From Streptomyces shenzhenensis (GTDB lineage: Bacteria > Actinomycetota > Actinomycetes > Streptomycetales > Streptomycetaceae): a stretch of 64,000 nucleotides of DNA. Positions 1-7,998 of this stretch are shown in pieces; positions within the stretch are counted from its first letter, which is position 1, and each line of letters starts with the position of its first letter. The position numbers and the translations under genes were made by a program. The stretch lies in contig NZ_JAJONF010000013.1 in the NCBI RefSeq assembly GCF_021462265.1, positions 159,617 to 223,616 of the forward strand, in the 5' to 3' direction. A model generated the notes under the pieces. The model had not been told where the DNA came from. It did not search any database and worked only from the letters and a program-made list of their open reading frames with translations.

Positions 1-618
1 GACGAAGTCCCGTACCTCGGCATCCTCGCTGACCAGCTGGCACATCACCATGAAGCTGCCCGGCACGAGCGGTCGGGCCACCCGGCGGGCCACGGCGAGC
101 GGGCCGTCACTCTCGCTGTCCGGGATGCAGTGGAACACCGAGTTGAACAGCACGGCCACCGGCTGCGTGAAGTCGATCAGGCGCTTCGTGTCGGGGTGGG
201 AGAAGATCGCGTCGGTGTCCCGCATGTCGGCGTGGATGACCGCGGTGCGCTCGTTCTGCTCCAGCAGGGCGCGGCCGTGCACCAGGACCATCGGGTCGTT
301 GTCGACGTACACCACCCGGGAAGACGGGTCGACCTGCTGCGCCACCTGGTGCACGTTGTCCTGGGTGGGCAGCCCGGATCCATGGTCGAGGAACTGCCGG
401 ATGCCGTACTCGGCCGCCAGCGTCCTGACCACCCGCTGCAAAAAGCGCCGGTTGTTCAGCGCCAGTGCGCGGGTGCTGGGCACGACCTTGTCCAGTTCCT
501 CACAGGCTGCCCGGTCGGCCGCGTAGTTGTCCTTGCCGCCCAGGTAGTGGTCGTACATGCGCGCGGCCGTGGGCACCGTGGCATCGATCGACGTGGACAG
601 TTGCTTTCCAGGCTGCAT
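1..618 (-). CDS. SAM-dependent methyltransferase, DUF574 type (partial)
   Basis: The reading frame is open from an ATG at 618 (a second in-frame ATG is at 621) to the left edge, so the C-terminus is missing. The N-terminus reads MQPGKQLSTSIDATVPTAAR, followed by MYDHYLGGKDNYAADR and a region with FLDHGSGLPTQDNVHQVAQ and VVYVDNDPMVLVHGRAL. This is the pattern of the Streptomyces S-adenosyl methyltransferase family PF04672, in which the DHGSGLPT segment replaces the classical glycine-rich SAM loop and VYVDNDP is the acidic loop. The natural substrate of the family is unknown and the genes are usually scattered singletons. A GGGGGA stretch precedes the ATG pair. It is divergent from the AraC-type gene, with 269 bp between the two starts. 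Confidence 0.85.
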   Translation of the reverse strand, partial: MQPGKQLSTSIDATVPTAARMYDHYLGGKDNYAADRAACEELDKVVPSTRALALNNRRFLQRVVRTLAAEYGIRQFLDHGSGLPTQDNVHQVAQQVDPSSRVVYVDNDPMVLVHGRALLEQNERTAVIHADMRDTDAIFSHPDTKRLIDFTQPVAVLFNSVFHCIPDSESDGPLAVARRVARPLVPGSFMVMCQLVSEDAEVRDFV

Positions 619-887
619 CATTCCCCCAGCTCCCAGCCGCGCCAACCGGACTGGCCCGACAGTCAACCCATCCTAGGGAAAGGGTATTTGGCGATGCCAG
701 CCCGATCGAGGGATACGGAGCCGTCCGAGGCACCACCGAGTACCGCCCACTCGGCCGGACCGCCACGTCGTAGCGGTGAAGTCGTCGCCGCCGACACGGA
801 TCGGACACGGGCCGCCCCCGCAGGACCTGGGACGCGGCCGTCACCCCGAGCCGGTCACGGTGAGGCGGCGGTCCCGGTGACTGCACA

Positions 888-1427
888 ATGGGGTCCGTGG
901 CCACCGCTCCGATCGCTCGTCATGTGCTCCGCGCCAGGGACCTCGCGGACGCCCGCTACGCCGAGGCACTCACCGTGGCCGACATGGCCGCGGCCGCCGC
1001 GTTGTCCCCGGCCCACTTCAGCCGCTGCTTCAAGGCCGCCTTCGGTGAGTCGCCGCACCAGTACCTGCTGACCCGACGCCTGGAGCGGGCCGCCGCCCTG
1101 CTCCTTGCGACCGACTGGACGGTGGCCGCGGTCGGCGTCGCCGTCGGTGTGCGGAGCATCGGTTCGTTCACGACGAGTTTCCGCAGGATGTACGGGATGA
1201 CCCCGCAGGCGTACCGGGATGCGCACCCTCCCGCCGCACGGCATGTGCGCATCCCCCGCTGTGTGGCGATGGCCTACGGACGGCCGCGGAACCGCACGTT
1301 TCGAGAAGACACGGGGTCGCCGGCTTGCCTAGCGTCGAATGCAGGCAACGGACCAGGGAGCGACCATGACAAGGATCAAGATCGCCAACACGCAGTTCTG
1401 GGTGCACGACCAGGACGAGGCGCTTGA
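888..1427 (+). CDS. AraC-family transcriptional regulator
   Basis: A 179-residue protein whose first ~110 residues form a two-HTH AraC/XylS DNA-binding domain: LTVADMAAAAALSPAHFSRCFKAAFG is the first helix pair, and the second ends in the family signature SFTTSFRRMYGMTPQAYR. There is no room for an N-terminal sensor domain, so it is either a minimal HTH-only AraC protein or senses through its divergent C-terminal ~60 residues. Its end overlaps the start of the VOC-fold gene by 62 bp, which suggests co-transcription and possible co-function. The ATG at 888 has only a weak RBS (GGTGA upstream). The region between 622 and 887 shows no clear promoter. Confidence 0.8.
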   Translation: MGSVATAPIARHVLRARDLADARYAEALTVADMAAAAALSPAHFSRCFKAAFGESPHQYLLTRRLERAAALLLATDWTVAAVGVAVGVRSIGSFTTSFRRMYGMTPQAYRDAHPPAARHVRIPRCVAMAYGRPRNRTFREDTGSPACLASNAGNGPGSDHDKDQDRQHAVLGARPGRGA

Positions 1428-1803
1428 CTTCTACACGCAGAAGCTCGGCTGGGAGGTCCGGGCGGACGTGACGATGGAGGCATGGAACTTCCGGTGGCTG
1501 TGCGTCGCCCCGCCCGGCGGGGAGGGTCCGGCGCTGGTGCTGATGCCGGTACCGGGGCAGCCGATGCTGGACGAGGCGAGCAGTGCCCAGCTGTCGGATC
1601 TGGTGGCCAAGGGCGCGGGCGGCACGCTGTTCCTGGAGACCGACGACTGCAAGGCCGCGTACGACGAACTGTCCGCCCGCGGTGTCGCGTTCAACGACCC
1701 GCCAACGGTGCAGCCGTACGGGATCGACACCTCGTTCCGGGACCCGTCGGGCAACAATATCCGGCTCACACAGGTACTGGAGTTCGACCCGCGACGGCAC
1801 TGA
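1366..1803 (+). CDS. VOC-family (glyoxalase/bleomycin resistance fold) protein
   Basis: A 145-residue single-domain protein of the vicinal-oxygen-chelate fold: TRIKIANTQFWVHDQDEALD at the N-terminus, FYTQKLGWEVRADV, and a C-terminal DTSFRDPSGNNIRLTQ, the typical second half-site of these metalloenzymes. The substrate cannot be told; related Streptomyces proteins are annotated only as glyoxalase-like. An in-frame start at 1339 is possible, but ATG 1366 is preferred because GGAG lies 7 bp upstream and the family begins near this residue. It is tightly linked to, and overlaps, the AraC-type gene. After its stop, about 280 bp to the next gene hold no recognisable element. Confidence 0.85.
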   Translation: MTRIKIANTQFWVHDQDEALDFYTQKLGWEVRADVTMEAWNFRWLCVAPPGGEGPALVLMPVPGQPMLDEASSAQLSDLVAKGAGGTLFLETDDCKAAYDELSARGVAFNDPPTVQPYGIDTSFRDPSGNNIRLTQVLEFDPRRH

Positions 1804-2082
1804 CCCACATCCGCAGGCGTGCTTCCCGACCTGACGCGCGACGTACTGCAACGGCCTCGAAGGCGATTGGCCGGAGCCCCTCCGCAGTCGCCGCGGGAGG
1901 GCGTGAAAGCTCGGCTGCGGCTCGCCGTCGCCCCGCCCGGATGTTGCGGGTGATGAATGGCGGACGCCGTCCGTCCTCGCTCGGCCTCGCTCCGGGGAGA
2001 CCTGTGCTTGAGCCACGCCCACGCTCAGGACGTTCGCCTCGATCACAGTCACGCGACGCCGGGCGTCAGCCGGGCCTCGCCG

Positions 2083-3147
2083 TCAGGCCGGCGGGGCGGG
2101 GAGGTCCGCGGCCGTGAGCCAGCGCCGCCCGGCGTCCAGGTGCGCGGCCGCCCGCGGAAGGCCGCGAAGCGGCTCGGACAGCGTCGCCAGGGCGTCGCTC
2201 AGAGCGGCGGTGGGCACGCCGCGGGCGTGGAGGAACTCCACGCCGAAGGAGAGATAGCCGGTGAGGACCTGCGGATCGTCGACGTAGTTCGCCGCGGCCA
2301 CGACGTCCGGGAGACGGCCGAGGTCCTCCAGAACGGCCTCGGCGTGCTCCGCACGCGGGTCTCGCAGCCGTGGGTACCGCTCCAGCAGGCGGGCGAGCAG
2401 TCGCCGCAGCAACTCGGGCCGCTGCCGGACGATCCGGGAGTACTCGTCGTCGGCGAGGTGTTCCAGGGGCGCCGCTTCCCGTGGGGTCTGCGGCCACCGC
2501 CCGGCGAGCGTGTCGGCTGCGACGGCCGGATCGGGCGCGTACAGGTCGGCTCCGAGCGTGCGGGCCCAGACGCCTCCCGGTCCGAAGCCCGAGCCGCCCG
2601 CGAGCACCGGCGTCCCGGCGCGCCGGCAGCACTCGACGAGGTGGTGTGCGGCAGGCAGGCGCACCGGGATCATGCACGACAGGCCCACCAGGTCGGGCCC
2701 CTGCCGGTGCATGTGGGACACCAGGCGCGGGGCGAGGACGTTGGCGCCCAGGAACGTCACGTCGAAGCCGCGCAGCCGCAGCACCTCGGCGGCGATCCGT
2801 GCGGGCAGGGTGTGGCACTCCCCCTCGGTGCACGCGAACAGGACCCGGCGGGCCGGTGCCCGGTCCCGGGGCCGCAGCTCGGCGGCCGCGGCGGCCACGC
2901 CGCTCACCACGCGCTCGCTCACATGGGTGGCGGCGTGCTCCTGCGCCACGCTCCACTCCGTGGACACCCATCGAGCGCCGACAGCGGCCTGTGCCGGGGC
3001 GATCAGGCGGAGCAGAATGTCCTCCGGCGTGACCCCGGCCCTCAGCAGGTCCAGGGCGAGGGCGGTGGCCCCGGTCTCGTCGGCGTGGGCGAGGTGGTCG
3101 TCGAAGGCGGCACGGACCCCCGGCGTGACGGCGGACGCGCCGGTCAC
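2083..3147 (-). CDS. Cobalamin-binding (CarH-like sensory) protein
   Basis: A 354-residue protein. Residues ~10-85 form the helical B12-cap domain containing W60-x9-E70-H71, the signature of adenosylcobalamin photoreceptors of the CarH/LitR type. Residues ~100-220 form a B12-binding Rossmann fold with E110-x-H112 (GECHTLPARI), H112 being the predicted cobalt ligand, then FLGANV and a GGSGFGPGG loop. The C-terminal ~120 residues are helical and unassigned. There is no MerR HTH, unlike CarH, so output must go through a partner. GTG at 3147 is chosen because it overlaps the stop of the upstream phosphatase gene (GTGA); longer in-frame starts would run through that gene. Role as a light or B12 sensor is inferred from the motif. 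Confidence 0.8.
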   Translation of the reverse strand: MTGASAVTPGVRAAFDDHLAHADETGATALALDLLRAGVTPEDILLRLIAPAQAAVGARWVSTEWSVAQEHAATHVSERVVSGVAAAAAELRPRDRAPARRVLFACTEGECHTLPARIAAEVLRLRGFDVTFLGANVLAPRLVSHMHRQGPDLVGLSCMIPVRLPAAHHLVECCRRAGTPVLAGGSGFGPGGVWARTLGADLYAPDPAVAADTLAGRWPQTPREAAPLEHLADDEYSRIVRQRPELLRRLLARLLERYPRLRDPRAEHAEAVLEDLGRLPDVVAAANYVDDPQVLTGYLSFGVEFLHARGVPTAALSDALATLSEPLRGLPRAAAHLDAGRRWLTAADLPAPPA

Positions 3148-4835
3148 CGCGGGGCTCCGGCGGCGCCGGACGAACCGGGCGAGGGGGACGACGACTGGAT
3201 CGCCAGCACCGCGATGTCGTCGTGGGCACGTCCGGCCAGCCACTCGGCGACGCGCAGGGCGATCCGCTCGGCGATCGCACCGGCCGGCATCCCCGCGCAG
3301 CCCGCCAGGTCGTGCGCGAGCCGCTCCGCCCCGTACTCCTCGGCACCGGTGGGGCCGCCCCGTGCCTCGGTGACCCCGTCGCTGTACAGCAGGATCAGCT
3401 CGTCGGGCGCCAGGCTGACTCCGGCCTGGCCGAATTCCGCGTCGGGCAGGGCCGCGACCAGCATCCCGCCCACGTCCACAGCCTCCACGGTGCCACCGCG
3501 GCGCAGCACCAGCGGCGGCAGATGTCCGCCACCGGCGAGTACGACGTCCAGGGTGCCCTGGGCGCCCGGGCGGGCCGTGCCCATGACCAGGCTGGCGAAC
3601 CGGCCCGAGTCCGCCTCCAGCAGCGACTGGTTGAGTACGTCGAGTACCCGCAGTGGCCGGGACTCGACGAGGGTCAGGGTCCGCAGGCTCTGACGGACGT
3701 GACCGGAGAGAACGGCCGCCTCGACGCCCTTGCCACAGACGTCCCCCAGGGTGAACTTCACGCCCCCGCCGCCGTCCCGCGCAGGTTCCACCTGGTAGAA
3801 GTCGCCGCCGAAGCCCAGTGCATCCGGGGCGGGACGGTAGGCGGCGCCCAGCCGCACCCCCGGCACCTCGGGCAGCGGCGCCGGATCGAGGCCCGACTGG
3901 AGGACGGCCGCGGTATGGGCCTGCTCGGCGTAGAGGGCGGCGGTCGACAGCGCCGTACCGGCCCGGAAGGCGAAGTCACGCACCAGGGCGGCGTCCGCTG
4001 CGGGCCGGCCCCCGGCCCGGGCCGAACGGACGAGAACCAGAGCCCCCGCCGGGGCCCCGCTACCCGGCAGTGCCGTCACCAGCGACTCCCCTCCCTTGCC
4101 CGGGTCCGGGGGCGCCGCCCCGCCGAGCGCGCCGAGCCCGTCCGGCCGGCAGGGGGCGGGCCGCGGCGACAGACCCGTCAGGGCCCTCCCCAGTTGCGGC
4201 ACCCGATCGAGGGAGGACACCGGCAACACGCCGGACTCCACCGCCGCGCCCGGCGCGGCGCAACGGTGCCAGTCCGCGTGGCCCCCGCGCGGCGGCAGTA
4301 CGAGCAGCGCGGCGTCCGCCAGGGCCGGTACGGCGAGTTCCACCACGCTCCGGGCGGTGCGGCCGTGGTGCAGCGAGGCCCCCAGCCGTCGGCCCGCCTC
4401 GCTCAGGAACGCCGCCCGGAACCGCTCGGCTCGTAGCTCGGCCGCGCATCGGCGGACCCCGGTCTCGTCACTGACGAGCCACACCGAGCAGTCCTGCACC
4501 GTGCTCCGGTGGCCGCTCAGCCGCCGGCCGAGGAATTCGGCGTCGAAGCGCACCGCGGAGGCGACGACCGCCTGTCCCAGGGGGCCGGCGGTCGCGGGGT
4601 CCGGGGTCGTCCCCGGCCGCAGCCCCGGAAAGTAGACGGCGGTCCGGCCGTTGCACCAGCGGACCACGCCGGAGGCGTCGCAGACCACGACCGCCTGGTC
4701 GACGAGGTCGAGCAGGGTGTCCAACAGCTTCCGCCCGGGACGGCCCGGCGCTTGCCCGCTGCCGTGCGAGGCCGGGTTCCGGGCCCTCGTGCCCGTCACC
4801 GGTCCCGTACCTCGCAAGGGCCGGCCCGGGCACAA
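3144..4835 (-). CDS. PAS/GAF-SpoIIE PP2C-type serine phosphatase
   Basis: A protein of up to 563 residues. A PAS-like segment (LVDQAVVVCDASGVVRWCNGRTAVYF) is at ~40-90, a GAF-like region is at ~150-310, and a C-terminal SpoIIE/PP2C phosphatase domain spans ~330-545. The phosphatase shows the metal-binding motifs FGGDFYQ, LGDVCGKGVEAA, LYSDGVTEAR and AHDDIAVLAI, so it should be catalytically active. Such RsbU-like enzymes dephosphorylate anti-anti-sigma factors in partner-switching pathways. The GTG at 4799 is a plausible shorter start. Its stop overlaps the start of the B12-binding protein, so the two are translationally coupled and probably form a signalling pair. Confidence 0.85.
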   Translation of the reverse strand: MCPGRPLRGTGPVTGTRARNPASHGSGQAPGRPGRKLLDTLLDLVDQAVVVCDASGVVRWCNGRTAVYFPGLRPGTTPDPATAGPLGQAVVASAVRFDAEFLGRRLSGHRSTVQDCSVWLVSDETGVRRCAAELRAERFRAAFLSEAGRRLGASLHHGRTARSVVELAVPALADAALLVLPPRGGHADWHRCAAPGAAVESGVLPVSSLDRVPQLGRALTGLSPRPAPCRPDGLGALGGAAPPDPGKGGESLVTALPGSGAPAGALVLVRSARAGGRPAADAALVRDFAFRAGTALSTAALYAEQAHTAAVLQSGLDPAPLPEVPGVRLGAAYRPAPDALGFGGDFYQVEPARDGGGGVKFTLGDVCGKGVEAAVLSGHVRQSLRTLTLVESRPLRVLDVLNQSLLEADSGRFASLVMGTARPGAQGTLDVVLAGGGHLPPLVLRRGGTVEAVDVGGMLVAALPDAEFGQAGVSLAPDELILLYSDGVTEARGGPTGAEEYGAERLAHDLAGCAGMPAGAIAERIALRVAEWLAGRAHDDIAVLAIQSSSPSPGSSGAAGAPR

Positions 4836-5341
4836 GGCGGAACACCGCCGACTGCCTCGCCAGCCGGTGCAGGAGACATGTGCACCGCCGCTTCACACTC
4901 TGGCACCCAATAAATCCCTTTAATACTTTTTCCACCTTACAGCCTGGACTCGCCGGGTCCCGATGGCAGGACACCCGTGGCCGACCGCGAACCGGGGCCG
5001 CGGCGGCGTGGTACGCAGGCGGGGACGCAGGCCGGACCGGACGCCTCCGGCGGGCACAGCCGCACTCGGGCTCGCGCGGATCACCAGGTCGGCTTCGTCC
5101 CGCACGCCGCGCAGGCACCGCGGCGGTACATCCTGGTGAACCAGAGCACCCCGCCCACGCTGGGGCCGCCTCGGCGGTGGACGACGGGGCTTCCGTCACC
5201 TTCGCGGGACGGGATGCCTGGTCGCACCCGCAAACGCCGGTCCGAGCCGCGCCCTGCACCGGCCCGCCTCTACGACCAGCTCAGGAACATTCGCAGATGT
5301 ACCGCCGGCAGAAGAGGAACCCCCTCGTCGTTGTCGGCCGT
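4836..5341. other. Intergenic region upstream of the phosphatase gene
   Basis: About 500 bp without a convincing gene. Positions 4910-4940 are AT-rich against a very GC-rich background (TAAATCCC, AATACTTTTTCCACC) and lie just upstream of the leftward phosphatase/B12 pair, so this is the likely promoter region. No -35/-10 pair could be assigned with confidence. The rest, up to the end of drmC, shows no motif I can name. Confidence 0.4.
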
Positions 5342-6106
5342 TCAGTGCTGAAGAGGCTTCAGTACGCCCAGGCGTTGCAACTCCACAATGTGTTCGGCTG
5401 CACGTCGGGGCGCTTCTCCGCCGGTGATCAGCACACCGGCTTCGATGTTGCGCCTGGCGGCTGACTCAGTCAGGTTGGCGCTGCCGAGGAAGAGCGTGTG
5501 GCGATCGACGACGGCGAGCTTGGCGTGCTGGCGGGAGCCGACCTGCCGGGCCGGGTCCCGGGCCCAGGTCCACAACTTCACTCCGGGAACCGACGTGAAG
5601 GCGTCGGCGGGCTCCTTCCCCGAAAGGAGCCCGCCGGCGCCGGCCAGGGTCTCGACCACGACGTGCGTCTGCACGCCTCTGTCCACCGCCTCTGTCAGGG
5701 CACGTGTCAGGGCGGGGTAGGCACGAGCCGCGTACGTCATGGCCAGCAGTTCGTGCTGGGCCTCATTGATGACCTCGATGAGCACCTGGGCGGTGGCGCG
5801 GACGGGTACGGCAGGTGTGGAGGGACCGCTCCACACCGTGCGGACCTGGACCGCGTCCCGGGCCTTCTTCCGAGCGGCGACGTAGCCGCGCAGATAGGCG
5901 GCCGCCTCGGCCGGCGGCACCGACTCCGACTCGATCGCGTCGCACAGTCGTGCCACGGCCTCGCCGACCGCCGGTGTGGCCAGTGCGGTCAGGATCCGTT
6001 CCCTGGAGCGTGCCCGAGCGAGCAGACCGACCAGGTCCTTGCTGCGGGAGAGCCCGAGGACGGCCACGGCGGCCTCGGCAGCGGCCTCGAACCCGGGTCG
6101 GCTCAC
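5342..6106 (-). CDS. drmC: DISARM protein DrmC (phospholipase D-like)
   Basis: A 254-residue protein. The C-terminal half carries one PLD-superfamily HKD motif (QHAKLAVVD followed by FLGSANLTESA), and the N-terminal ~100 residues are helical. This size and single HKD motif match DrmC, the PLD-fold core component of the DISARM anti-phage system. In published work DrmC is core but not always essential. The GTG at 6106 overlaps the drmB stop (GTGA), which sets the start; the longer open frame upstream is a shadow of drmB. It is the last gene of the drmA-drmB-drmC operon read leftwards. Confidence 0.9.
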   Translation of the reverse strand: MSRPGFEAAAEAAVAVLGLSRSKDLVGLLARARSRERILTALATPAVGEAVARLCDAIESESVPPAEAAAYLRGYVAARKKARDAVQVRTVWSGPSTPAVPVRATAQVLIEVINEAQHELLAMTYAARAYPALTRALTEAVDRGVQTHVVVETLAGAGGLLSGKEPADAFTSVPGVKLWTWARDPARQVGSRQHAKLAVVDRHTLFLGSANLTESAARRNIEAGVLITGGEAPRRAAEHIVELQRLGVLKPLQH

Positions 6107-7998
6107 GGCAGGAGACCGACCGGTGTCAGCACCGGTTCCTTGTCCCCGGCCAGCGGGACGAGGAACCGACGGTCCAGGAACCGGTTGCCGCGTTCGCACG
6201 TCGTTTCCGACACGAACAGACAGACGTGGCACGCGGCTCCGTGGAGGAAGTCGGCCGGGTCGTGCGGCAGGCGCTCGGCGCAGAGCGGATCGGCCGAGCA
6301 GTGACCGGCGTCGGTCAGGGCCCGGCGTACGATCCGGTCGAACTCGCGTTCCTCGGCGAGGGAGACCAGACCGCCCAAGGTGCCCTCGGAGTCCGGAACC
6401 GCGGTGTAGATGAGGATGCCCGTCCTCGGGTGCTGTTCGTCTCCCGCGTATATTCGCTCGGCGAGCGAGGCGGAGTTGTACCCGCATTCCAGGGCGATGG
6501 TGCGGATCAGCAGGTGGGACAAGGTGTGCAGGGCGATGTACCGTGCTCCGGGCCAGCCGTGGTAGGGGTCGAAGTCACTCGTCTTGCGGTCCGACCTGCG
6601 GTTGGCCCGGAAGCGTGCGTACGCCTCCCTATGCGCCTCCATCTGCGCGGACTTCTCCGTTCGGGCGGCCCACTCGGCCATCAGACCGTCCCGTACCCGC
6701 AGGAAGACGCCCTCGCCGCGCACCTCGCTCGCCGGCACCCAGTTCCGGGCTCCGCGGGACAGATCGACGCGCTTGGCGATCTCCGGGGATTCCGGGTCGG
6801 GCGCGTCGAGCCGGGTGAACCCGATCAGTGCCCGTGCCTCGCGCAGCCGCTCGACCTGCCTGATGTCGGCGAACAACTCGCTCAGATGGGTCGGCACCGG
6901 GACCTGGCGCAGCGCGAAGTCGTCGCTGGGAGCAGGGACGGGTCCGGAGAGCGCGTCCCATTCCGGTCCGAAGAGGTCGGCCTGGACGTCGGGCGCGGAG
7001 GGAGCCGGTCCGGCCGTCCCCTGTTTGCGCGCCGCGATGGCCGCGACCACGGTGTCAGCGTCGAACTCCTTCAGGAAGGCGAACTTCGGCATGCGCGCCA
7101 TGAAGTCGAACTGCATACGGTCCTCGATGAGTTCGAGGTCGGGCCAGTGGTCGTCGAGGAGCTTGTCGATGTCGCCGCCCTGCGCCTTGGGCAGGGCCAG
7201 CGCGCTGAGGGTGAGTGGAAACCACTGGTTGGAGGCGCCCGCAACCATCAGGACGGACTCCTGCGCGCAGCCGTTCGACTCGAAGGTGCCCAGGTGCGGG
7301 TGCCGCCCGCGGCATGAAGGCAGGTTGCGGCGGCCCCGTTCCCCCATGGCTTCCCGGATGTTGCGCTTGACGCCGCAGGCGACGCACTCGATGGTGACGT
7401 TGGCGGCCTGGTTGCCGCCGTGGTCCTTCATGCGCAGCTTCGGACGTGGAGTCTTGCCGCAGGTCTGACCGTGGTGGACGTACGCGGTGTACGGGAACTC
7501 GTCGAGATGCCCTGCGGTGCAGACCAGGGTGAAGCGGGCGGCCACGGCGAGTGGCTTGCCCCGCTTGCAGTCGTGGACGAACTTCGCCTCGTGCGGTGTC
7601 CGCGGATTGGGGTTGATGAACGCGAACTCTCCGGAGTCGACGGCCGCCAGCACGTTGCACGCGGTGCAGCGCAGCCACTGCGGGAAGGGCGTGACGGGCA
7701 CGCCGATTCCCTGGGCCGCCCAGCCCTTCGGGTCCGTGTCGGCGCCCTCCAGCCAGGGAGCGGCCCGCAACTGCTCGACCTGTCCGCGGCCGTAGCGCTG
7801 GAGGGACCGGTTGACCGCGGCACGGAGGCGGGGCTCGTCGATGTCGTAGTCGGTGATCCCGGAGTAACTCCAGGAATCGATACCGCGGATGAGGACCGAG
7901 AAGTTCGGCAGGTCGACGAGGGCGCCGACACCGGCGGTGAACATGAGGTGGCTGGGCCGTACGGCACCGACCCTGCGGTTGCCGGCGTGGGTGCTCAT
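6103..7998 (-). CDS. drmB: DISARM protein DrmB (DUF1998)
   Basis: A 631-residue DUF1998 protein. The N-terminus has VRPSHLMFTAGVGALVDLPN. Several cysteine pairs suggest zinc binding (RCTACNVL, ECVACGVKRN, CHVCLFVSE), and the C-terminus ends CERGNRFLDRRFLVPLAG. DrmB is a core DISARM subunit that works with the DrmA helicase in binding and processing incoming DNA. ATG 7998 overlaps the drmA stop (ATGA), so drmA, drmB and drmC are translationally coupled. Length and order agree with canonical DISARM loci. Nothing indicates damage. Confidence 0.92.
   Translation of the reverse strand: MSTHAGNRRVGAVRPSHLMFTAGVGALVDLPNFSVLIRGIDSWSYSGITDYDIDEPRLRAAVNRSLQRYGRGQVEQLRAAPWLEGADTDPKGWAAQGIGVPVTPFPQWLRCTACNVLAAVDSGEFAFINPNPRTPHEAKFVHDCKRGKPLAVAARFTLVCTAGHLDEFPYTAYVHHGQTCGKTPRPKLRMKDHGGNQAANVTIECVACGVKRNIREAMGERGRRNLPSCRGRHPHLGTFESNGCAQESVLMVAGASNQWFPLTLSALALPKAQGGDIDKLLDDHWPDLELIEDRMQFDFMARMPKFAFLKEFDADTVVAAIAARKQGTAGPAPSAPDVQADLFGPEWDALSGPVPAPSDDFALRQVPVPTHLSELFADIRQVERLREARALIGFTRLDAPDPESPEIAKRVDLSRGARNWVPASEVRGEGVFLRVRDGLMAEWAARTEKSAQMEAHREAYARFRANRRSDRKTSDFDPYHGWPGARYIALHTLSHLLIRTIALECGYNSASLAERIYAGDEQHPRTGILIYTAVPDSEGTLGGLVSLAEEREFDRIVRRALTDAGHCSADPLCAERLPHDPADFLHGAACHVCLFVSETTCERGNRFLDRRFLVPLAGDKEPVLTPVGLLP

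Noticed and set aside
1957..3693. A 578-codon plus-strand open frame
   Set aside because: It runs antisense across the B12-binding and phosphatase genes, is Gly/Arg/Pro-rich, and has no recognisable domain.
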